From: Vitis vinifera
Lineage: Eukaryota; Streptophyta; Magnoliopsida; Vitales; Vitaceae
Direction of reading: 5' to 3'
Assembly: GCF_030704535.1 (NCBI RefSeq)
Contig: NC_081812.1
Location: 16,651,001-16,715,000 of the forward strand
Length of the DNA: 64,000 nucleotides
Positions within the stretch are counted from its first letter, which is position 1. Each line of letters begins with the position of its first letter. Below, in pieces: positions 13,968 to 27,000 of the stretch. Made by a program: the position numbers and the translations under genes. The notes beneath the pieces were generated by a model. It was not told the DNA's origin. It saw only the letters and a program-made list of their open reading frames with translations, and ran no database searches.

Positions 13968-14790
13968 TGCAAATGAATGGTTTATGGTCCATGGATGAGG
14001 TTATGCGGACTGCTGCTCATGGACACGAGTAACTTGACAGAAACCAGCCTTCTCCCATATGTTTGTGTGATGTGTTATGCCTCTGCTACTGTAATACGTT
14101 GTATACTTGTTTTTGGCGTGTAATAAGCAGTCGATTGTCGTTTTGGATGAACCGGCAAACGTGGTAGACTATAAAGTCTGTACACCTTTTCCACTCCTCG
14201 CTTTGTGAGAATAAAGGGTGTTGAGTCAAATATTGAGAGTGTGAGCTTGAATAGGGAAACAATAAAGCCCTTCCTGCTTGCTTAATTTGCGTATGGTTTC
14301 TAAGCTGAACATGTAATCCTAGAGCCGTTATTTAACTCTCTTACTAACAAAAAGACAACATTACACCCCGTCAATCGGTCATAAATGACATATTTATTTT
14401 CTTTATTCATCATGCGATCATGCTATTCCATTCCTTTTTCCTTTTTAAGTGGATTAGCCAGAGACCTTGGAAATAAATTTCAAACAACTTCCCCTTGAGG
14501 AGGCAGAAGTAGGGGGATTTTGAATGTGATTAAGTGTAAACCTAACGGAAGAGTGTTGGCTGTGGAGAATAAACATTTTTACATTGCCTAAAGCAGGACA
14601 GAGGTACGGATATATACTAAAACACAAGGAGTTAGGAATTCCCAACTCGACCTTTGGTTGGATTTGGAATGGATTGAACATATCGATAAATAGTTAGATG
14701 TAAGTCAACTTTCTAACCACCCAAACCAATCAAGTTGCAGCCGAAAGAATGAATTTCCTTCTAAATATTTAAATATGAACAAAACACTTG
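13968..14790. repeat. 3' flank of GST copy 2, duplicated from GST copy 1
   Basis: This aligns with 3806-4560 including the 3' UTR and beyond. Similarity stops near 14790, where a short direct repeat (ATCGATATACTAAAACATATCGATAA) marks the junction. No independent gene is visible. Confidence 0.75.
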
Positions 14791-14840
14791 AAATCGATAT
14801 ACTAAAACATATCGATAAATTTCTGACTATCATTTTACTC

Positions 14841-15130
14841 CGCAATGCAAAGCCTATTGCGAAGTCTATTGTTATCCTGTAATATATGGAAGAAACCATC
14901 TTGCCTGAAGGTCCCTACCCGCGAGCCATAGCACATTTATGTGCTAAATTCGCATATGAGAAGGTGCACGTATCATTGTCTCCTATCCTTCCTAAAATCC
15001 CGTCTTTTGGGGCTGCATCTCCCACAAAAACTAATTGAATCTATTGATTTGTTTAGCGTTTACCTGCACTCTTGAACGCATTTTTATCAGAAGAGAAGGA
15101 ACGAGAGAAGACCATTGTAGGAGTCGGTTT
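14841..15130 (+). pseudogene. Broken tau GST copy (partial exons 1 and 2)
   Basis: 14841-14963 corresponds to the second half of exon 1. NAKPIA, an in-frame TAA in place of a codon after VIL, and a rewritten ETILPEGPY stretch lead to an intact AAG|GT donor. Exon 2 resumes at 15057 after TTTAG with LPALLNAF and KEREK, then loses similarity near 15130, where spacer sequence paralogous to 8590-8985 begins. The first half of exon 1 and most of exon 2 are gone, so it cannot make a GST. Confidence 0.85.
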
Positions 15131-15159
15131 ATAAAAAGAATAAAAAATGAAATGAAAAA

Positions 15160-15550
15160 ATATAACATGTTTTGATATTTGATATTTCTTCAAAATAAAA
15201 ATTATATCAATTGCATCATAATATTTGCTAGTAAAAAGAGTATGAAACTTCTCGCATGTTTAGTATTATTTAAAAATCATTTTGCAATTTATAATTTGGT
15301 AATTAGTTTTTTATCTCTTTATTAATAATATTTATGATTAAAATATTTAGAATATATAAATAAAAAATATTATAATATATATATATATATATATTATATA
15401 GGCATATTTTAGTTCTTTTTTGAACTATGAATTTTGATTTTAATTAAAATTAATTGTTTGGAAAAATGAGTAATGTAGAAATTTGAAAATTAAAATAAAT
15501 ATATTTTATAAATAATTAAAATATTATAATTTTGTATAACTTATTTTATT
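15160..15550. repeat. Spacer repeat, paralogous to 8590-8985
   Basis: This is the same AT-rich spacer as upstream of the solo LTR, including an (AT)n tract near 15377. It precedes a broken GST copy, as expected if the whole unit was duplicated. No gene is present. Confidence 0.75.
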
Positions 15551-15556
15551 AAATAT

Positions 15557-16670
15557 GCACAAAAGGCAAACCCTTTGCTCTGAAACTGAAAGAAGTCCGG
15601 TATATGAGTACATTAAAGATGTTGTGAGTAAGAAGATTCCTTCGCCTTTCAATTCTGACCCTGTTTACAGGAAGATCTCAGTGCTCTTAAAAGTTACAAA
15701 ACGGAAAGCCCGAATTGCTTTCATTCTGGAATTCAAGTTCTTAAGATGAAATCATGAAAAGGTAAGCATGAACATTTTGTCAAGTATGTTTGGTAAACCT
15801 CTATTAACATTGGGTCCTGGTTGGACATGCCAGTATTTATCTATCATGCAGGTCCGATTTGCCTTAAGGAGTGGGTTTCCCATTTGGTTGATGCCACGAT
15901 TTGAGCTGAAGATTTTAATGCAGGTTTGACCCAGTTGGATACTTTGGGCCTAGACCTGGTCTGACTCATTCAAACCGATTTTTGTTACTTTTTTTTTTGT
16001 TTTTCCATGTTTGTTTAAGGTGGATATCACGTTTGTGCCTGCCTGCCTGCCATTCAAATTCTTCAATGCGTTTGTCTCATGGCAAATGCCCCATCTATGC
16101 GCCAGTACCTTCATATCCTTTGTAATTATATGACCAATCTATTGAGAAACGAAAAAAAAAAAAAGAAGAAGAAGAAGGAGAGATAGATAGACTGATCCAG
16201 TCTCTTGTTTTATTTTTTGTTCTTGCCCGCTCGAGAGAAGGCCATAGATGAAGCATGTGAGAATCTGAAATCATTCAAAAATGAGGTGAGGAACAAGAGG
16301 CTTCTTGAGAGGAGAAACAATTGGACTGGTAGATATTGGCACGTTGCTGCCAACATCATAGTCTCTTGGATTGCAGGAGGCATTCAAGAATTAGTTGGAA
16401 TATCAAAGTCTCTTGGATTGCAGGAGGCATTCTTCAAGAATTAGTTGGAATATCATAGTCTCTTGGATTGCAGGAGGCATTCAAGAATTAGTTGGAATAG
16501 AATTGCTGACTAGTGAAAGGAGGCATTCAAGAATTAGTTGGAATAGAATTGCTGACTAGTGAAGCCAGCTTTTCCGATTTGATGTAGATGGATTGATGAA
16601 TTTGTCAGCTGCAGTGATATCAACGAAAATCTGCCACCCAAAGATAAACTAATGCTGCCAAATAATTGGC
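15557..16670 (+). pseudogene. Broken tau GST copy with internal tandem duplications
   Basis: 15580-15760 retains exon 1 pieces (CTCTGAAACTGAAAG, then sequence matching the SDPVYRK and NGKPE regions) with frameshifts, and joins directly to an AAG|GTAAGC donor after a deletion. A changed intron of about 470 bp follows. Exon 2 similarity resumes at 16233 (GAGAGAAGGCC) and runs to about 16670. Inside exon 2, a unit of 47-50 bp starting AGTCTCTTGGATTGCAGGAG occurs three times (16360, 16407, 16457). A second, overlapping 46-bp unit occurs twice (16472, 16518). The repeats and stop codons rule out a functional enzyme. The 3' flank matches that of the copy at 18262-18722. Confidence 0.85.
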
Positions 16671-18261
16671 TTACCCATGAGTTGTGCTACAATGGTCATG
16701 GCCCCTTAAAAGTGATGCAAAGTAAATTTTTGTTGCCAAGTTTATTTTGAGCTCTGTTGAATGTGACCAAGGGCTAATGCTTTTTGTTTTTCATTTTGGA
16801 TTAGCATTCCCACATCCAAAGCTACCGTAGCCCTTTTGAACTTGATTTATGTTGCTTTTCCAAGACCATCATCTCAGCTATATATCTAATCCTAGGGCCA
16901 TAAATTCAACTTCTTATCTATGCTAATTCGTTTACACCCTTCAATTAGTCGTCTTCCGGTTCCTTGGTATTGCTCAACGCTCCTCCATCATAGGAGATGG
17001 CTTGACCTTGTTGTTATCTCAACCATGGATTAGATGGTCTTTGGAGGTTGATCAAAATTAGAGCTTGATACTATATTCTTAAGATAAATTTCACCCTACT
17101 CAAGTGATTGTCTTTTAAGATACAATGATCATTTTTTTATTATAGTAACACTTCAAATTATAAGAAATAACGAATTAATTAGTGATTTATACTCGTTTAA
17201 ATGTAAAATAAATAAATAAATTATAATTAAACTTGAAACTAAGAAGAACTTGAAAGTTTAAAAAATTAGAAAGGAGAAAAAGTTGGGAAAATTGATGAAT
17301 GAGTAAATGAATCAAAAAATACAAAGGAAAGGCTTATTTATAGATTTTATTGGTGAGTATTAGAAGAGATGTGTCTTTTAAGACACTAAACACTTCCTTT
17401 GGACGAGTATATCTTTAAAATACAAAACACATTATTTAAAACAAATTGTGTCTATTAAAAATCAACATATTTTCCAAGAAAAAAATAAGTCTCAATTTCA
17501 TTCACCAATATATAAATTCCAACAATTGTTACCATCTTCTTTAAGATTATTAGACTCTTCTCATTACTTATGTTATTGGATTGATCAAGATCAAATGCAA
17601 GAAGTAATAGAATGACTTACCCTATTTCATTCCTGACGAAGAGAATATATTATACTATTTCCTGTATATTTAATACATTAAAAGCAAATATAATATTATT
17701 TTATTGATTAAAAGAAGAGAAAATAAAATTAAAGTGACATTAAAGTGCTTACGAGGACAATGACTCAGCATGCCTACTATAATTGATGTATCAATTAATG
17801 TATAGATATTATTGTTAAATTGTCTTTTAATATTTTTCCTATTAAAATATATATTTATATGAATTTTGTGTTATTATAAAGAGAATATATATATATATTA
17901 TAATTATGTAATTATTTTTTTATATAAAACATCTTTGTATGATTTATTTTGACTCATGGTTATAATTTTTCTGTTTTTTGTTTTAATATATAATTTTTGT
18001 CGTCTTAACCATTAAATACTTTCTAAATTTATTCCTTTAAACAGGTTTATTTTATATTTTTAAAAATCAATTTACAAATTTAAAATTTAAAATAATAAAA
18101 ATTTATGATTGATTTTTCGAGATAAATATAAGTTTATATGTAATACAAAAGTTATTATTATTTTCTAATTTTGAAAATAAAAAATTGAAAATATAGGACA
18201 CTAAATATTGTCGCATTACGTCACTAAAGTCAGTCAGGTGAGGAACGGCGAATGAAGTGAA
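16671..18261. other. GST-array spacer, including the empty site of the solo LTR
   Basis: 16671-16990 is the 3' flank shared with 18723-19090. The remainder is AT-rich spacer. At 17681-17720 the sequence AAAAGCAAATATAATATTATTTTATTGATTAAAAG is the uninterrupted equivalent of the flanks of the 9163-12168 element. No gene is seen. Confidence 0.65.
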
Positions 18262-18722
18262 ACTACTTCGAGTGTGCGCAACGGCAAACCCTTTTAGCCG
18301 CAGGTTAGAGGTTGCTCTGAAACTGAAAGGACTCCAGCATATGAGTGTACATTAAAGAAGTTGTGAGTAAGAAGAGTGCTTTGTTTTTCAATTCTGACCC
18401 TGTTTACAAAAGATGTCAGTGCTCTTACAAAACGGAAAGCCGGAATTGCTTGTCATCCTGGAATACAAGTTCCGAATATAACCAAGAGAGACAGACTGAT
18501 CCAGTCTCTTGTTTAATTTGTAGTTCTTGCTCGCTCGAGAGAAGGCCACAGAAGAACCAAGTGAGAGTCTCAAATCATTCAAAAATGAAGTGAAGAACAA
18601 TAGAATCGCTGACTGAAGCCAGCTTTTCCGATGCGATGCAGATGGATTGATGAATTTGTCAGCTGCAGTGTTATCAACGAAAATCTGCCTCCCAAAGACA
18701 AACTAATGGGCTTTGTCCCACC
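18262..18722 (+). pseudogene. Broken tau GST copy (fragments, intron lost)
   Basis: Pieces of exon 1 (AACCCTTTTAGCCGCAGG near the active-site serine, CTCTGAAACTGAAAGGA, and the SDPVYK region) are followed within about 60 bp by exon 2 pieces from 18535. They are out of frame with each other. A deletion removes the middle of exon 2, joining GTGAAGAACAATAG directly to ATCGCTGACTGAAGCC. It shares the unusual CTGATCCAGTCTCTTGTTT stretch and the 3' flank with the copy at 15557-16670, so one derives from the other or from the same broken parent. Confidence 0.85.
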
Positions 18723-20198
18723 TTGCTTTGGAAGTACTAACGCTGCCAAATAATTGGCTTACGCAATAGTTGTGCTACAACGGTCATGGCCCCTTAAAAA
18801 GTGAAGCAAAGTAAATTTTTGTTGTCAAGTTTATTTTGAGTTCCGAATTGTCGGTTGAATGTGACCAAGGCCTAATTTTTTTGGTTTTCATTTAGGATTA
18901 GTATTCCGACATCCAAAGCTATCGTAGCCCTTTGGAACTTGATTTATATGGCTTTTCCAAGCTTGACCATTATCCTCGGGTATACATCTAATCCTAGAGC
19001 CATAAATTCAAGTTCTTATCCATGGTAATTCGTTCAGACCAATCAACTAGTTGCCATCACGTTCTTAGGGATTGTTCAACTCTCCTCCATCGTAGGAGAA
19101 GGCTTGACTTGTCGCCACCACGTTCTTTGAGATTGTTTGACTCTTCTCATTCATCATAGGCCTGTGCTACACGCCAACTCGCAGAGACCTTTCCCTGCAT
19201 TTTGGAATTCTAAGAAACAAACCTACAATTCAATTTTAGAAGAGTACACGAGCAGACTTTCAGTCAAACCTACGATTCAATGATCACTCTTTTGTTTGTC
19301 AAATTATTTTCAGGTAGGAGGCAGAAGGTTTGGCCTGCTAAGCTCTATCCAATGTCATAACAGCCACTGAAAAGTCCCAACCAACAATGGCTTACGTTAT
19401 CTCTAGAAGAATGGAATTATCACATTAGGCCAGCCGACCTGATTATTCAAAGAATTGGGAATTACAATGTAGCAAAATCAAATTTAGGAAGTTTCAAGTT
19501 CGAACCACATCCTAATCCTAATCGAATCCAAAGAAATCAGCAAGGCCTCCGCTGGATATTTTATGCAACCCCAACCCGAAAAGAGAAAAAAGAGTTCCAG
19601 TCTTTTCAACAAAGAAAGCCATATCTGCCGGGTTACGTAACTCAAATCTAAAAATTCCATTCAATCACACAACCTAAAAAAGGAAGCTCAGACACCACCA
19701 CAGCACAAATTAGAAGCAGGCGAGCCTGAGTTCCACCAACGTGAAATTGAAATAAGCGATAGCAAGCCATAGCCCATGAATGTGACTGGAAATTTAAGAA
19801 TACCATGTGCCCCACCTCTTATCACCTGCCCTGAGCATAGCCTACATTTAAATTTAACCAAGATGAAGGATAACATGCGACATTTCACCCCCCATATCAC
19901 ATGTCGCAATCAATGAGATATAAAATTTTTACAACGATTTCCATTAACGCCTATCAGTGGCTCGAGAAATTTAAAATGGCGGTAGTGATTTCAAGCACAG
20001 ATATAATATAATTAACCGGACAGAAGCCCGCAAGCAAATCCATTATTTTACTTACATAGTGAAGGTATAACAATCATTTGGCCATCCAGTCAATCTGAAA
20101 CAGCATCCAGAGTACAAATTCAGAGCGCATTAAAACAGTAAACACTACAATACTGGAAATTATAGGTATAAGTTGCAATTGGATCCAAATTTTTATAA
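18723..20198. other. Spacer between GST array and USP gene
   Basis: The first about 370 bp is duplicated GST 3' flank. The rest, from about 19300, is less AT-rich and may include the 3' UTR of the minus-strand USP gene. I see no coding signal. Confidence 0.5.
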
Positions 20199-21035
20199 TC
20201 ACTGCTTGTGGGAGCTTGGATCCTTGACGATGGTAACAGGACAAGTTGCGTTCGTCATCACATAGTTGGTCACACTCCCCAATAATATCCTGTGTAGGCA
20301 GTCAAAACAAAACATATACCAGGCGTATCAGCGAGAGAGCAATGGCTTTATGCTTGATGAAAGCAATAAATGAACAACGGAGATATAAAAGTACCTTCGG
20401 ATGGTACTCAGACCCCTGCTTCCCATAACCAGAGAGTCCAGCTTCAGATCTTCAACCGCTTCGCACAGCTTATCTCTCGCGTCTCCCCAGTACAGTTTCG
20501 TCACAATCTTCACCTTCAATCCATAAAACCAAAGGAAAAAATCGTTGATGAAATGGCAGAAACATCCAAAAAAAAAAAACAGAAGAAGAAGAAATAACAA
20601 CAACAAGACAATCCAACAATTAAAAAGAGAAAAACGAAAAAACATAAAAAGTAAAAACCTCTTTCTGTCTGGAAGCAGTGTCAAGCGTATCGAGAACTTC
20701 GATATCTGTTTTGACACCGTACTTTTTCATGATCTCTGGTTGACGAAACTCCGTCAGGGGAATGAGAGCTGCAAAACCCAGATCAAATCATATCAAAAGA
20801 GAGTTTGCGTATTGGGGGTGTGGGTTTCTAGGCAGTCAATCGCAAGAAAGAGATACTCACGAGAACCGTGGGTGGTCCAGAGAACGTCACGAGACTCATC
20901 ACCCGAGCTAGATTTGATGTGGATGATGTAAAGGAGGTCTCCCTTGTCTGCCAGATTATCTATCGCCCATTGAAGAGCGAGCTTGCTGCTACTGGAGAAG
21001 TCCATGGCCACCCCAATCTTCCTATCTCCCGGCAT
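20199..21035 (-). CDS. Universal stress protein (USP/UspA domain), single-domain
   Basis: Four exons on the minus strand, 21035-20861, 20768-20659, 20513-20395 and 20289-20199, have GT-AG junctions and consistent phases, encoding 164 residues. The start [14 protein letters not shown] is the first ATG that matches the family N terminus; an upstream in-frame ATG would add an unlikely leader. The protein is a Rossmann-like alpha/beta fold. Near the C terminus the ATP-binding signature G-2X-G-9X-G(S/T) is complete: GSRG, nine residues, then GS, followed by the last strand CPVTIVK. Plant USPs of this type are small cytosolic or membrane-associated nucleotide-binding proteins linked to stress responses; the exact role of this one is unknown. 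From memory it is closest to Arabidopsis At3g53990. The gene runs opposite to all other genes here. Confidence 0.93.
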
Positions 21036-24000
21036 TTTCTCTCCCTCTGTCGATTTTCCAATACCAGCAATGCAAACGAGTGAAACAAACAACCCCTAAA
21101 TTCCTAGAAACCGAAATGGGTTTTGCCTTTATCTGCCTTTTTCTTGAGGGTTACAACTTAAAATGGCGCTTTCTTTTCAATGCAACGACGAGAGTTTGAT
21201 AGAAACGCAAATGGCTCCTTCAGATATTTATGGCCCTCGCACTGGACGAAAAGCGCGTGGCTCATTCTCATCGAGGACTCGGTCCAGTTGCATCTGGACC
21301 GTCCACGTCAGCATCACCAACCCAACTTCTAAAGTTAGCGTGAAATCAGAGCAACAACGTATTCAGTATGATCCCATCGAGGCCGTCAGTTGTTTTCTTT
21401 CTTCGGTTTTTCCTTGCACGCGAGTGCGTGTGGCGTGCAGGGTGACGTGATGACTCCCGCGGCTTCAAAACCAAAACAAAGAAAAGAGAAAAAGAAAATA
21501 TTTCGAATGCTCTTGAAGTCGTAAGAAAGTTTTGAGTAAAAACATAACCCTTGGAGTCAGAACCACGTGTAAGCATATGATGATGCCATAAGACTTCCCA
21601 ATTTATCCTTTGTTTAATCACCTTATAAATTAATTTTAATTTTATTGTTATAATAATTTTAGAAGCGTCAGTCCTTCCTTACTTCTCGTCCATGTTCGTC
21701 ATCTTTGTTAAAAATTAAAATAATTTAATCTAAAATATAAAAATGATAATAAAGATCACCGTCAACACTTCCTTCTCTCTCTTTGACACGTAGGATTGTA
21801 TTTTAAATATTTTGATTGTATTTTTATTTATCTATTTTAGTTTGTCCAATACAAATATAATCCTTATTAGTTCTAATCATATTTTCATAACTCTTTTTTT
21901 TTCCTTATTTATCATTTTTTGTGGCAATATATATATATATATATATAATATTTAAAATAGAAGAAAAAAACATGTTTTAAAACTCATTTATTTAAGAGCT
22001 ATATTTAATTTTAAATTTTTTAATAAGAAATTAATTTAATTTTATATTTTTTATGCAAATTTATTTTATATTCTCTATAAAATAAAAAATCTTCTTAAGC
22101 TTGTTTTTGAAGAAACAAATTTAGTATATTTTTTTTAAATAATTATTGAATCTTGTGTCTTAACTCTTGACAAGCCAAAGTTATTAAAAAATTAAATTAA
22201 ATAATCAACCTCATAAGGGACAAATTATCCAAAAATAAAAATAAAAAAAATAAAAAGACAAAGCACCCATCGTTGTTGTAAAATATTATATTATACAAAT
22301 TATTTTTGTTAAAGCCTACCTTTTATTTAAGTAACAACATATCAAATGAGACAAAAAAAAAACATGAAATTGTAAATCTAACCTTCTATTTTTTTTTTTT
22401 TACCCGAAAAAATGTCCAATGGATAAAAATACATTAACTTTGTTCTTACAAAAATAACTTTTAAAAAAAATACACATGTAAATAATAAAAATATTAAATA
22501 GTATTTATTAAAAAATGAGTTATTCTTTGAGTTCAAAAATGCGAAAGATTAATTATTTTACAAATTTTGGATCTTTTCATCTAATCCTTTGTTGAAGGGG
22601 CTTGGTGGAAAAAAAAATTAAATAATTCCTTGTTTTTCAAAATATTTACTAATCTAAATTTTAAATCACCTTTGCTTTATTATTTTTAAATTTTTTATCG
22701 TAAAGTCATAATTAGTGACAATGATTTTTAAAACCATAATTAATGGTTGTGATTTTAGTCTTAAAATTAAAACCACCATTTTACAGTAAAAAAAAACTAA
22801 AACAAAAACAACAAAATAGTTTCTTTTTTTGTTTGTCTTATGATTTTCAATTATTAGATCATATACATATTTGTTTGTTATGTGTAGACAAAGCAATCAA
22901 CATCACTCGAGCTATGGTTATCTTGGGTGAGAGGTTGCAAAAGAAAGTAAGAATGGGAGGCTCTAGCTATGGTTATCTTGGGTGAGAGGTTGAAAAAGAA
23001 AGTAAGAATGGGGGCTTATCAATAATAAATTTGCTTGAAAACAACCTAAAATGACCCATGTTTTTAGATGGTGTAGTCTTCACAACAATTGAAAAAAAAA
23101 AAGGAACAATAATAGTCAACAATCTTGAAAAAAACTGAAGTTTGAAAGAATCATAGATGAAAATTGCAACAAATCATATTATTTGTTTTCATACTATATC
23201 AAGTTAAAAGTAAGGAAATGGAATAAAAGAAGAACATTTTTTTTATTGAACAAATTTTATGGAAAACTCGATAATAAAGATAACAATGTAATAAAAAACA
23301 GTTGTAAGAAATAAATATGCACATGACCTAATATCAATATATCGTATTTGAAAAAAAGGGAAAAAGGAATTCAAACAAGAAAAAATAAAAAATGGAACTG
23401 TGGCTTAAAAAAAATATAAATAAAGAGGCCAAGCAAGCTTCCAAATTCACATTATTTCCTTTAAAAATTAATTAAAAAAAAAGTGGTAATTTGATAGTTT
23501 TAAGATTTCCATGAAAGACATTATACATCGGGGTATCTATTGCACTTGCTTATTTTTCACAATCGAGGTTCATCCATTTCATTTCATCTGAGGCTGACTC
23601 ATTTAGTGACATTCCCCTATAATTGAACAAAAGGCCAAAAACAGTTGTCGCCATGTGAAAACAAATACACTCTCATATGTCGCCTAGGCCATAATTGCAT
23701 TGATGATATAAATGCCAAGCACGAGATCATCTGGGCTCATTCCTTGTGAACTAAGTAAAGTAAACCCTTCCCAACCATTTTGAGGCAAAAAGAAAAAGGA
23801 AGCTGCCTGGAAATTTCCTTGGGCTCTTGGTCAAAGATTCCGTATCTGCTAGAGGCCATCCGTAACAGCTAATACGTATTAAAATAAACATACTAAAAAT
23901 GCGCTGGCTGAGGCGGTGCTATGAATGATTAATGATGCAGCCTTTTATGAGTATGGTTGCAAGAAAAAACCATACTTTAGGATTTGCCCTTGCCTGTCAT

Positions 24001-27000
24001 GATTTAAAGTCCTCAGCCCACTGCAGAATATAGAATGGGCTTGTTTGAAAAGTGGGGCTAATCTTAAGGCTACCCTTATACTAAAGTTGGGCCTAACATC
24101 CAAGCCCCGCCCTTTCCAAGTTAGGGTCATGAGATTTACATTTATAGTCTGTTGTTGAGACAGCCCACCTGAAAGGAATCAAACCCACAGGAAACCTAAC
24201 TCTCTTAAGCAGTGTGGAAATCACGTTGGTTTTGCTTGTACAAGACAAAGTCATGGCTCGTATAATTTATTCATTGGAAACAATTTGGATGAGGATTTCT
24301 TATTCGCATCCTTATCCATTGCCTCGAAAAAACAAAACTAAAGATGAATGGAAAAAAGAAAAGTAGGTTTTGACTTGCTAATCTAAAAATATATAAAAAA
24401 TAAACTTTAAATTTTTAAATCAATATTATTTTAATTTATTTAAAAATAAATTAAAATATATAGATTTTTTAATAAATTATCTAATTATTTTTTAAAATGC
24501 TAATTTCACTTGTTACATTATTAACATCAATCCACAATTAAATTTTTGCACGTAAATATTTCTCTTTTTTTAGATATTTTATTATTATTAAAGATTTTTT
24601 CCTCTAGAAACAAATATTCAATAAAAAAAATTAAGCATTTTTTTTAGAGGAAAAGTTAAAACTTTTTTTTAGCATAAACAAACGTCTCATAATAAAAGCG
24701 AGATAGTTTGAAAAGTATAGACATTATAAACAATACAACCTAATGGAATGTAGATGAGTTTATAGAAAAAATCATAAATCTTATTTCCAACAAAACTCAA
24801 ACTTATCCCATAATAAGGTTTAAGTCTTTTAATATTCATACTCTTCAAATTATCTCACTTTTGCTACGAGATATTTGTTTATAAGAAAAAAGAAGTCTCC
24901 ACTTTTCCTATATGTAATTGTTTCTATAAGAAAAAAAAATCTCAAATAATAATAATAACAAATTTTTTCTTGATAATTTTTTATAATTAAACATAATATA
25001 AATATTTAAGCATTACAATTAAAACCACACTAAATACAAAATCACATACTATGCACATGTTTAGATATATTTTCTTTTTTTACTTAAAAAATAAAATATA
25101 ATAATAATTTTATATAAAATACAAGAATATTTAGAAAATAAATAATTAAAAAAATTTAATATCTGAAATTTAAAATAATTTAAAGAATATAAGGTAAGCC
25201 TACACCTTGTAAAATAGCTTTCTATATTCCAAAGGGAAGGTATAAGATATTGTTGGTTTTGTGTTTAGCTCCTTGGTTGCAAATCCCTAGTTCCAAAAGA
25301 CGCATACAGAGTACCAATGGCTGCCGTACAACCATGATCGCACGTACAAAGGCAAAGAACTACATATCCAAACCGTTGTAAAGTGAAATGATATGAAAGT
25401 GATAAGAGATGAGCTTGAAATTCGAGCAATGTATAATGATGTTCCATTGAAATTAAATGCTTCAGCCGAAACAAAATAAGAAATTAAATGAAATTGACAA
25501 CTTGATTGATAGATGCCGCAGAAATTGTGACCGCTCTTGAAAAAAATTGAGAAAAAGGATAAGGGAACGCAAACAAATAAAAAATATTTAAAATTAATAA
25601 TAATAAAATAGACGTTGAAACTTCTCTACAGTGTCTGTTAAATTCCCACCCATTTTCCCGTGACAGTGGTCCGGATGCGCCTCTTCATTGAGAATCATCG
25701 AGTCGTAGCAGCACCCCAATTTGGCACAAAAGAGTAGTTTCAGTGGTATAAAGTAGCAGTTGAAACGGTACCCTTTCATATTTCGAACCACCACGGTATA
25801 ATAGCATAGTACTATGGTTGGTAATAGGCTTTGATCCATGTCCTAACTTTGTCCAGACTGTGACCCACCATGGTTTGTCATTTTCCCATCACATAGAATC
25901 AATGCAAATTGATGGTTTCTAGATATGGGGGGGTTTTTAGGTGCGGCAGCTAGCATGCCACCTATGAGAGGCAGTCTCCAATTTTATTTTAATTTTTTTG
26001 GTCAAAGTGAGAGTTGGCTGTTACGGGGACAAATGGTCAAAGTTTTAGCAACAGGGTTAGACACTCAAGCATTAAAGTTAAAGAAGAAACAAAGTTAGAG
26101 ACCGCAACACCTTCTTCACCATTAATCAAGGCGACATGTTCCCTCAATATTCCCACAATCCCCATGTTTAGTGACTTAATCTTGATGTTTTGTCACTCAT
26201 CCCAATTATTGATTATAATAGCTGTCCGCACGCACTGGGGTTGACATGCCTTGTAGGCGTGAAACAAGGAAATTAAAATGCAAATGCTCAATAATTGAGT
26301 TACCTTGTATCCAACATTGTTTCTACTCTCTACCCTCTATCTCACATGTAATTTCAAATTTATAGCATGTGATAATCCAATTTCCTTTTTTCATGTGTTT
26401 ATCACTTGTGATATTAGCAGTGTAAGGGATACAAGGAAGAAAATGAGAAAAAAAGTAGCAATATGATGCTGGATTATGCTTTTTTTTTTTTTTTTACCTA
26501 ATGAATTTTTAATATTTCTTTTTTCTTTCTCTCTACAAACTGTGTGGCCTTTGCCTTCTTTTTTCCTCTCTCTTAATACATAGGTTTGACCCTGATGCAC
26601 CTTCTTTTTCGCCTTCCAATCAGCTTTACTTGGATGATTGCCTTTTGATTGAATACCCCACGCACAATCTTCCGCCTCTTTTACTCATGAAATCTTTTGT
26701 TCGATGGCACGCTCTTTGCGTAAGTTTTTATCAATCCATCAACACTGCTTGTAGGGTTGGTATCCAACGGCCATTGCCACCTTATCACTTAAAATCTGTC
26801 CACATCTCTGGTAATGCTCATTGATATCACAGCCCACTTATGAGTCGTATTCAAAGGCTCAAGCAGAATCCTGTCCTATGATCTTTTATGAAAGAAATTA
26901 ACCAACCAAATGCCCTGATATAAGTGAAAAGGGCTACCTTTTTCAAATGCTTTTCTGCTTTTTTATAAAAAAGAATAAAAATAACATTATCATGAAAGAT

